The position numbers and the translations under genes were made by a program. A stretch of DNA of 64,000 nucleotides from Campylobacteraceae bacterium (GTDB lineage: Bacteria > Campylobacterota > Campylobacteria > Campylobacterales > Sulfurovaceae), in NCBI GenBank assembly GCA_027065385.1, contig JAMOOP010000067.1, positions 1 through 64,000 of the forward strand, given 5' to 3'. This document shows positions 57,031 through 64,000 of this stretch, piece by piece (the stretch's first letter is position 1; each line of letters begins with the position of its first letter). Under the pieces are notes generated by a model that saw only the letters and a program-made list of their open reading frames with translations, was not told the DNA's origin and made no database searches.

Positions 57031-58473
57031 CTAAAAATTAAAATATAAAAACTCAGATACTCGGTTAAGAGATAAAAGAGCCGTACTAAAGATAGTAGCT
57101 GTAAATATGGCTGTATAGTAGTTTAGTTTAAAACTACTCAATTTTTCAATAGAATTTTTAAATAGTAGAGTAGTAATAAATCCACCAAATAACCAAAACA
57201 TAATATCAAAGTTGGCTTCTATATTTTGGGTAAAACGACCAAAGACTACTCCATAATTGGATAAAAAGGATAAAGCCCTTTCTAACATAGTAGGTAAAAT
57301 AATATTATCTAAACTAAACATACTATCTATTACTTTAATAGCATCACTCCAACTATTGGCTCTAAAAAATACCCAAGCTATATTTAAAAAATTAAAAGTA
57401 ATAAACCAACCAAACCAACTATATAATTTAATATTAAATTTACTCCAAACTCTAAAAATAAGAAGGGCCATACCATGAAGAAATCCCCAAAAGAGAAAAG
57501 TCCAACCTGCTCCATGCCATATACCACCAATTAAAAAGGTAATTATTAAATTAGCATAAATTCGAAACTCCCCTACTCTACTTCCACCAAGTGGTATATA
57601 GATATAATCTTTTAAAAATCTACTAAGTGTTATGTGCCATCTTCTCCAAAAATCTTGAATATTAATTGCTTTATATGGACTATAAAAATTAATTGGTAAC
57701 TTTATATTAAATAGAAGAGCCAAACCTATAGCCATATCTGTATAACCACTAAAATCAAAATATATTTGAAAAGTATAAGATAGACTAGTTGCCCAAGCCT
57801 CAAAAAGATTTAACTCTACTGCTTTATCAAACCCATTAGTTGCCCAAACTGAAAAGGTATCAGCAATAATTACCTTTTTAAAAAGACCTATAGAGAATAT
57901 AAAAACACCTTTTGATATATTTCTATAATCAATTAATCTACCTCTTGCTCTAGCAAATTGAGGCATCATCTCTTTATGGTGAACTATAGGCCCTGCTATT
58001 AATTGAGGAAAAAATAGAACAAAAAGTGTATATTCTAAAAAATCATACTCTTTAGTCTCTTTTTTATAACTATCAACAAGATAGGAAATTTGCTGAAAAG
58101 TAAAAAATGATATTGCTAAAGGTAATACCAAATCTAATAGAGCAATATTTTTATCAAAAGCATAATTAATATTTGATATAAAAAAATCACTATATTTAAA
58201 ATATGCCAAAAGAGAAATATTAATAACTATTCCAAAAGACAATATCTTTTTACTTCTATATTTAAAAAGTAAATTCCCTAAAAAAAAGTTAAAAAGAATT
58301 GAAGATATAATAATTGGTAAATTTAAAATACTCCACCAACTATAAAAAAATAGACTACTAAAAACTAAAAATACTCTAGCCAATGTAGATAGCCTTTTAT
58401 GATTTAGATAAAAGTATATAAGTAGTGTTATAGGTAAAAAAAGTAGTATAAACTCATAACTATTAAATAGCAT
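57031..58473 (-). CDS. MBOAT-family O-acyltransferase (AlgI-like)
   Basis: YFDFSGYTDMAIGLALLF, INIQDFWRRWHITLSRFLKDYIYIPLGGSR, FLIGGIWHGAGWTFLFWGFLHG. Confidence 0.93.
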   Translation of the reverse strand: MLFNSYEFILLFLPITLLIYFYLNHKRLSTLARVFLVFSSLFFYSWWSILNLPIIISSILFNFFLGNLLFKYRSKKILSFGIVINISLLAYFKYSDFFISNINYAFDKNIALLDLVLPLAISFFTFQQISYLVDSYKKETKEYDFLEYTLFVLFFPQLIAGPIVHHKEMMPQFARARGRLIDYRNISKGVFIFSIGLFKKVIIADTFSVWATNGFDKAVELNLFEAWATSLSYTFQIYFDFSGYTDMAIGLALLFNIKLPINFYSPYKAINIQDFWRRWHITLSRFLKDYIYIPLGGSRVGEFRIYANLIITFLIGGIWHGAGWTFLFWGFLHGMALLIFRVWSKFNIKLYSWFGWFITFNFLNIAWVFFRANSWSDAIKVIDSMFSLDNIILPTMLERALSFLSNYGVVFGRFTQNIEANFDIMFWLFGGFITTLLFKNSIEKLSSFKLNYYTAIFTATIFSTALLSLNRVSEFLYFNF

Positions 58474-61002
58474 CTATTTTTTACTCCTCTTTTTATATTC
58501 TAAGATTTTATTAATAATCTCTTCACGCAAAATATCCAAATCTAAACTACAATCAATATTCTCTATCCAACGATTTAAATCATAAATATCTATACCCTCA
58601 ATCTCTAATTTATCTCTTAAATTTTCTAGTGTTGAGATATATCTAACATCTGTAATAGCCTCTCTAAACCCTTCCCACTCAATAGTCCCAACTACTCCAT
58701 CTGTAGTAGGATAGGTAAATGCCTCATCTCTATATTTTGTTAATCTTGAATTTCCTGTATCAAAATCATTCCAAAAAGCACCTCTATTTGCCTGATATGC
58801 CCAATTCATAGCACCATCAAAGTTTAATTTCCATAGTCTGCAACCAAAATTTCTTCTATAAACCTCTGGATTTTCAACCCCAGCTTGTGGAGAGGCGTAA
58901 ACAAATATCTCTCTATCTATCCCATGCCATCTACTAACTTGAAATTTAGCATCTCTCTTAAAAATAGCATTAGCATAATTAAATAGGTCAAGATAACTAC
59001 CTAAATAGTTGTATGTATATTCATATCCTGCTGTAAAAACTTTTGCTCCATAGCTATGTATCTCATCTATTTTTGGCTTTTCGGCCTTTAATCTACTCTC
59101 TGATGCTTCATCAATACCATAAACATATAAAGAGTTATACTCATACCCATACTTATCTAAAATAGCTCTATAGGCTCTTACTCTATTGGATAAATTGCCA
59201 CTCATAACATTAAAACCTATTGTGTAAAATCTATCTAATGGAAAACCAATCTCTGCTCGTATTTTTAATGTATCTTCTAAATTATCAATAGTTTCGTAAC
59301 TTGTAGGGTATAAAACCCCATGCTCTTTTATATCTTTTAACTCAATAAGTTGCTGTTTTTTACTCTTATTATAAGCATCTATTAAACGAAGTGGTTTATT
59401 GGTTAATTTACCTGTATAGTAGAGTCCATAAGATAGTTTGGAACTATCTAGTTCAAAAGGTAAAACCTCTATATTTATGGGAACTTCTTTTAAAACTTTT
59501 CCCAATTTATCCTCTATTTTAAGTAGTGTTGAGTAGTTGCCATCTGCTATACTATTTGGAATATGAATAATTCCCCAAAGTAGTTTTGCCCTAATAGGGT
59601 CTAATTTAAATGGTTTAAACTCTTTAGAATCATTAAAAGTTATACTATTAGTATCTGGAAATATCTCTAATGGATTTGAAATATTAATATATTTAATTAC
59701 ACTGTTTGAGTTATACTTTACCCTAAGATAGTTTGTTTTAGTTTTATAATTAACTTTTACCAAACTATCATCTTTTAGTAGTAGCTCTTGAGTTAAATAT
59801 TTACCACTCTTTAATGTATTCTCTAATCCACTCTGATACCATATTTTTGCTATATATATATCTAAATTATCTTTTGAAAAACTATATCTATCTCCAATAA
59901 AATCATCTACCTTAATATCTAAAATCTCTGATGAACAGATTGGCTCAATTAAAAGTGAAATAGATTTATACTCCCCTCTTGTCATTCTAATATTAAATGA
60001 TTTTGCAATATCTAATGGAGGGGTATTTATTCCTGTTAAACGATAGTATTTCATAGATGGCATCTTATATAGATTTATTCTTGATTTACTATTACTAAGA
60101 GATTTTAATTTTCTTAAATAGGCATCTAAATCTTTAATAGTAGAGGGCTTTAAAGTTTTAGCTCTTTTAAATGAAATATTAATATCATTAAAAATTCTCT
60201 CTATTTTACTACTGTAATATTCTACACTTGGACAATTTTTATTTTTATATTTAGATATTAATTTTCTATATAAATCTCTTCTTTTATCTATATTTTTATG
60301 AACTCTATTTATATATTTAGACCATGATTTATGATAATTTTCCATAAAAATATTGTTCTTTTCTATAGTACCATACAGTTTTAAGTTATCTAAATTTATT
60401 CTATATTTTTTAGAACCTCTTCCTTTTATTAAAATTACTATTTTAGAGATTGCTCTTCCAAAATCACTTAAATTTGCATCATATATTTTAGATATAAAAT
60501 TTCTAGCATGATTTAGTGTAAAAGAGTTTAAATTATCAATAGAAAAACTACTCCATCTATTAGCCTCTACCCTCTTTTGAATAGGCTCAATACCACTTAT
60601 ATAAGGAAGATACTCTAAATTAAACCCAATCTGTATATCTTTTGTAGCTCTTTTATCCATTTTAATATCAAAAGATAGAGATAAATCTCCATTTAAATTT
60701 GGAACTGGATTTAATGGAAGTTGAAGATAATAGTACCACTTTTTGTTTGATTTATTATATATATCTATATCTATTGCTAAGGAGCTATCACCCTCTGTAT
60801 AAGAAAATCTATCTAAACTAAAACTCACATTAATATCATTTTTATCTACAATATCACTTACCCAATACTTAATGGGATTTAATTTTATATCTTCAAAACC
60901 CTCTTGATAACTATATTTTATAAAATTTGGATTATCCCCTTTAGCATAAAAACTAAAAAATAACACTATTGACATTAATATAAGTTTTAATAGACTCTTC
61001 AT
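58474..61002 (-). CDS. Secreted glycoside-hydrolase-like protein (DUF4091 type)
   Basis: Signal peptide; VYGIDEASESRLKAEKPKIDEIHSYGAKVFTAGYEY; RLWKLNFDGAMNWAYQANRGAFWNDFDTGNSR...DGVVGTIEWEGFREAITDVRYISTLE. Confidence 0.7.
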   Translation of the reverse strand: MKSLLKLILMSIVLFFSFYAKGDNPNFIKYSYQEGFEDIKLNPIKYWVSDIVDKNDINVSFSLDRFSYTEGDSSLAIDIDIYNKSNKKWYYYLQLPLNPVPNLNGDLSLSFDIKMDKRATKDIQIGFNLEYLPYISGIEPIQKRVEANRWSSFSIDNLNSFTLNHARNFISKIYDANLSDFGRAISKIVILIKGRGSKKYRINLDNLKLYGTIEKNNIFMENYHKSWSKYINRVHKNIDKRRDLYRKLISKYKNKNCPSVEYYSSKIERIFNDINISFKRAKTLKPSTIKDLDAYLRKLKSLSNSKSRINLYKMPSMKYYRLTGINTPPLDIAKSFNIRMTRGEYKSISLLIEPICSSEILDIKVDDFIGDRYSFSKDNLDIYIAKIWYQSGLENTLKSGKYLTQELLLKDDSLVKVNYKTKTNYLRVKYNSNSVIKYINISNPLEIFPDTNSITFNDSKEFKPFKLDPIRAKLLWGIIHIPNSIADGNYSTLLKIEDKLGKVLKEVPINIEVLPFELDSSKLSYGLYYTGKLTNKPLRLIDAYNKSKKQQLIELKDIKEHGVLYPTSYETIDNLEDTLKIRAEIGFPLDRFYTIGFNVMSGNLSNRVRAYRAILDKYGYEYNSLYVYGIDEASESRLKAEKPKIDEIHSYGAKVFTAGYEYTYNYLGSYLDLFNYANAIFKRDAKFQVSRWHGIDREIFVYASPQAGVENPEVYRRNFGCRLWKLNFDGAMNWAYQANRGAFWNDFDTGNSRLTKYRDEAFTYPTTDGVVGTIEWEGFREAITDVRYISTLENLRDKLEIEGIDIYDLNRWIENIDCSLDLDILREEIINKILEYKKRSKK

Positions 61003-61016
61003 AATCTTTCCAATAC

Positions 61017-61715
61017 CTATAATCTCTCACTACGAAAGTGGTCATATACTGTATATTCGCCATTAGTATGAATATGATGAACCCCTTTTATATCTGATAG
61101 AAAGTTTGGATAGATTTGAGAAATCTCCTCCTCCTTAAATTCTAATGGAGTTAAATTTACAACTTTAGATAGAGTTAGCGATTTACCATATATATTAAAT
61201 CCCTGTCTCTGTCTAGCTCTAATAACTATATTCTCTTTTAATATAATTCCACCATTTCGACTAACACTACTACTATTTACTATTGGATTACTACTATGAG
61301 CTATCCATTTACCACTAATTGGATTTGAGTCTGTATAGTATGCTACCAATTGAGAGTTATAATTTTTACCTGTAATAGAGTGGCTAAATAGTATCCACCA
61401 TAGATTATTATGATGAAAAATAACTGTATCTGTTGCATTAATATCTTTAAATAAATCCTTTTGATACTCCCATTTCATAGGAAAACCGATAGATTTATAT
61501 AATCTAATAGATTTAGCTTGTGAGGTCTCAGGAACCATATATAAATCATCTTTATACTCAAATATATAAGGGAAAGAGAGATGAAAAGACTCTTTAATAA
61601 CAGAACCTAGTATCTTATAGTTACTATTATCAAAAATCTCAATAGCAGTTATAGAGCCTAATTTAGTAATATATGAATAGTCCTTAGACTGAAGTAATAT
61701 ACCTACTCTTTTCAT
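61017..61715 (-). CDS. Beta-propeller protein similar to the N-terminal domain of glucosamine inositolphosphorylceramide transferase
   Basis: ESFHLSFPYIFEYKDDLYMVPETSQAKSIRLYKS...FHHNNLWWILFSHS. Confidence 0.65.
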   Translation of the reverse strand: MKRVGILLQSKDYSYITKLGSITAIEIFDNSNYKILGSVIKESFHLSFPYIFEYKDDLYMVPETSQAKSIRLYKSIGFPMKWEYQKDLFKDINATDTVIFHHNNLWWILFSHSITGKNYNSQLVAYYTDSNPISGKWIAHSSNPIVNSSSVSRNGGIILKENIVIRARQRQGFNIYGKSLTLSKVVNLTPLEFKEEEISQIYPNFLSDIKGVHHIHTNGEYTVYDHFRSERL

Positions 61716-61800
61716 TTTAATATTTCCTAATATTATAAATTATTTTACAATAATACACAAATAAATGTAAATAAACAATAAGTAATCTTAACTAATATTT

Positions 61801-63339
61801 TTATATTATAAATATATCTATTTTAGATGTTTTATTAAAATAAATTTCTATATAATAAGATATTTTAGTACTATTAAAACCAATAGATAAATCATATTTA
61901 AAAAGTTTCCAACTACTATTATATACTTTTATATGTTCTAAAATATATTGTTTAGATATACTATAGTGAAAATATAATCTAGCAGTAGCTATAGAATTCT
62001 TACCTAAACTATCTTTAATAGTTACTCTATCTTTATTAAAGGTCCATATTCTAGTATGTAGAGTATTTTTATATCCATTATGTGTAGCTTCTATAATATT
62101 TTTAGACTCTTTTATATCTATAACTCTACCTCTATCTCCAACCCTAAAACTACTCCAAACCTCACTCTGATTTTTTCCTTTTATCTCAACCGTATTATGA
62201 GCAGAAGTTGAGCGTTGGAACTCTCTTTTTTTAGAGTCATTATAAGTAATAATTCCCATATCTACAATAAAAGGTCTATTATTGATTTTTAATTCAAAAT
62301 TAAATATATCTGCATGTGTATGACCTGCAATATAGTTAGCCTTAATATCACCTATATCTACTATACATTCATAACTACTATTGGATATTTTTCTATAACC
62401 ACTATCTGATAGTTTTAAATATCTAATACCTAAATTCAACCTTTTTGAGTACTCTATTAACTCATTTGTAGTTGGGGCTATATCTTTAGCACTATCATTA
62501 AACATTGGAATAGAACCATCTCTATAACTAACAGCACTTAACCAACCTAACATAATCTCCGCTTTATAGATTAAAAATTCTAAAAACTTTTTGTTACTTT
62601 GCCAACTATTATGTTTAACCAAATTAATAGAGTCTAAAACTCTAAAAAGTACTATTTGATGATACATAGGACTTAGTTCAAAATGTCCACCATCATCTAA
62701 TATCTGCTCATCTAACTGCTTTAATAAAATCTCTTTAGCCTTCAAATAGAGTATATCATCTTGAAAATAGTATGCTCCAAATAGCAAAGAGAAACCATTT
62801 TCAAGTAGATGATTTCCTAATAGATGATACTCTAAATTATCAAGTAGTATATAGTATTGTGCATAGAGACTATTATCTATTTTCTCACTTTTAATACTAT
62901 TATATGATAGAAATTTAACCCAATTAAGAGTTCTTAAACTAATAGGATATGGCTCTAATCCATCTTTTATAGAGTCTATATTTTTAATAAAATCCTCTAT
63001 TAGATATATCTCTTCTCTTTTAGATAGAAAATCAAAGTAATTTAAGTTATATGTCCAAAGTTTACCATAGCCACTATAATTCCAATCTATACTTCCTTTA
63101 AACTCTTTTGAGAGATTTAAAAATTTAAACTCTCCTTGACTATAAGTCGATTTACTCTCTATAGATTTCTCTAGTTTTAATCTATTTGAGTTAGCTTTTT
63201 TCAAAAAGCTATATCTAAATCTTACTAATTTTCTAAATCTAGCTCTAATAAAGTAGAACCCTCTATAGTATATCTGTATAGGTTTTAAAAACTTAACTGT
63301 ATGAAATAATAAAATATATCTACTCATAATACTACTCAA
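61801..63339 (-). CDS. Heparinase II/III-family protein
   Basis: WTYNLNYFDFL; NHLLENGFSLLFGAYYF; FELSPMYHQIVLFRVLD; GHTHADIFNFELKINNRPFIVDMGIITYNDSKKREFQRSTSAHNTVEI. Confidence 0.85.
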   Translation of the reverse strand: MSSIMSRYILLFHTVKFLKPIQIYYRGFYFIRARFRKLVRFRYSFLKKANSNRLKLEKSIESKSTYSQGEFKFLNLSKEFKGSIDWNYSGYGKLWTYNLNYFDFLSKREEIYLIEDFIKNIDSIKDGLEPYPISLRTLNWVKFLSYNSIKSEKIDNSLYAQYYILLDNLEYHLLGNHLLENGFSLLFGAYYFQDDILYLKAKEILLKQLDEQILDDGGHFELSPMYHQIVLFRVLDSINLVKHNSWQSNKKFLEFLIYKAEIMLGWLSAVSYRDGSIPMFNDSAKDIAPTTNELIEYSKRLNLGIRYLKLSDSGYRKISNSSYECIVDIGDIKANYIAGHTHADIFNFELKINNRPFIVDMGIITYNDSKKREFQRSTSAHNTVEIKGKNQSEVWSSFRVGDRGRVIDIKESKNIIEATHNGYKNTLHTRIWTFNKDRVTIKDSLGKNSIATARLYFHYSISKQYILEHIKVYNSSWKLFKYDLSIGFNSTKISYYIEIYFNKTSKIDIFII

Positions 63340-63994
63340 TATTAAATAGTCTAAATAGTTTATTACAGTTTCTATTAATAGAGTGATTTTTAATTAAAAT
63401 CTTTTCACTATTTTTTGAAAAAAGCTCTCTTAGCTCTCTACTATCTCCCAATCTTCTAATACTTTTATAAAGTTGAAAACTATTTTTAGGCTCTATTAAA
63501 AAACCATTATAATTCTCTTTTACACTCTCCGATACTCCACCTACATTAGTAGATATAATTGGCATTCTATAGTTTAATGCTTCAGATATAACATTAGCAA
63601 ACCCCTCTGCATAAGATGGTAAGATTAGCACATCAGAACTCTTATAGAGTTCGGCTACCTTATCACTATCTAACCACCCTTTAAAGATAATATTATCTCT
63701 ACCTTTAGCTCTCTCTTTTAATTTATCTAATAGTGTGCCTCCTCCAACAAATATAAATCTATAACCATTTAAATCTTTATGTTTTAAGATAACATCTATT
63801 AAATCAACCACACCCTTTTTTTCAACAACTGCACCAACATATAAAAAAGTTGTAGTATCACTAAACTTTCTACTATACTCTTTTATATCTATCCAATTTA
63901 AAATCTTAACTAATCTATGATTATCTACTCTTACTCTATCATAAAATTTCTCCCACTTTCCACCCTGATGTCCTATATATGATATTTTATTCAT
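63332..63994 (-). CDS. Glycosyltransferase family 4, N-terminus beyond window edge
   Basis: TFLYVGAVVEKKGVVDLIDVI; LPSYAEGFANVISEALNYRMPIISTNVGGVSE; only the C-terminal part of a normal GT4. Confidence 0.85.
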   Translation of the reverse strand: MNKISYIGHQGGKWEKFYDRVRVDNHRLVKILNWIDIKEYSRKFSDTTTFLYVGAVVEKKGVVDLIDVILKHKDLNGYRFIFVGGGTLLDKLKERAKGRDNIIFKGWLDSDKVAELYKSSDVLILPSYAEGFANVISEALNYRMPIISTNVGGVSESVKENYNGFLIEPKNSFQLYKSIRRLGDSRELRELFSKNSEKILIKNHSINRNCNKLFRLFNIE

Positions 63995-64000
63995 TAAAAA

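Noticed and set aside
1-64000. tRNA, rRNA, tmRNA, SRP RNA genes
   Set aside because: Intergenic gaps were read by eye for T-loop-like and other conserved motifs and none was convincing; a tRNAscan/Infernal run would be needed to exclude them fully.

Overview
AT-rich window that reads as Campylobacterota (epsilonproteobacterial) chromosome; this assignment comes from protein recognition only. The first ~34 kb is mostly housekeeping: ccoI-type Cu ATPase, a RHH/MazF-PemK toxin-antitoxin pair, ileS, pdxJ, dus, dksA-like, rlmH, thiE, accD, DHH phosphoesterase, Rrf2 regulator, rpsO, grpE-dnaK, chorismate mutase, ABC-F, AAA ATPase, mltB-like transglycosylase, comF-like, a 1199-aa penicillin-binding protein, an IS607-type remnant, DedA, ftsE-ftsX-envC-like, trmB, rluD-like, galU and phnA-like. 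From ~34.8 kb to the right edge everything lies on the minus strand. This part holds a ~17-kb gene for a giant multidomain surface-type protein, followed by an exopolysaccharide locus (ugd, wecC-like, two GT4, SGNH + MBOAT acyl-transfer pair, DUF4091-like, GIPC-transferase-N-like, heparinase II/III-like) that runs off the window. The giant protein contains DUF4214, subtilase S8, PKD/Ig, an unrecognised helical block, 9 cadherin-like repeats, Fn3, 7 disulfide-capped LRR cassettes and a C-terminal right-handed beta-helix. The main observations concern the giant gene. Its reading frame continues 113 codons upstream of the ORF-track ATG into a signal peptide and a further DUF4214-like unit, behind a good RBS and an extended -10, but with ATA where ATG is expected. 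Its LRR cassettes form a graded array (5,9,9,8,6,4,2 repeats), and two of them are a recent 966-bp in-frame tandem duplication. No tRNA, rRNA or CRISPR was seen.
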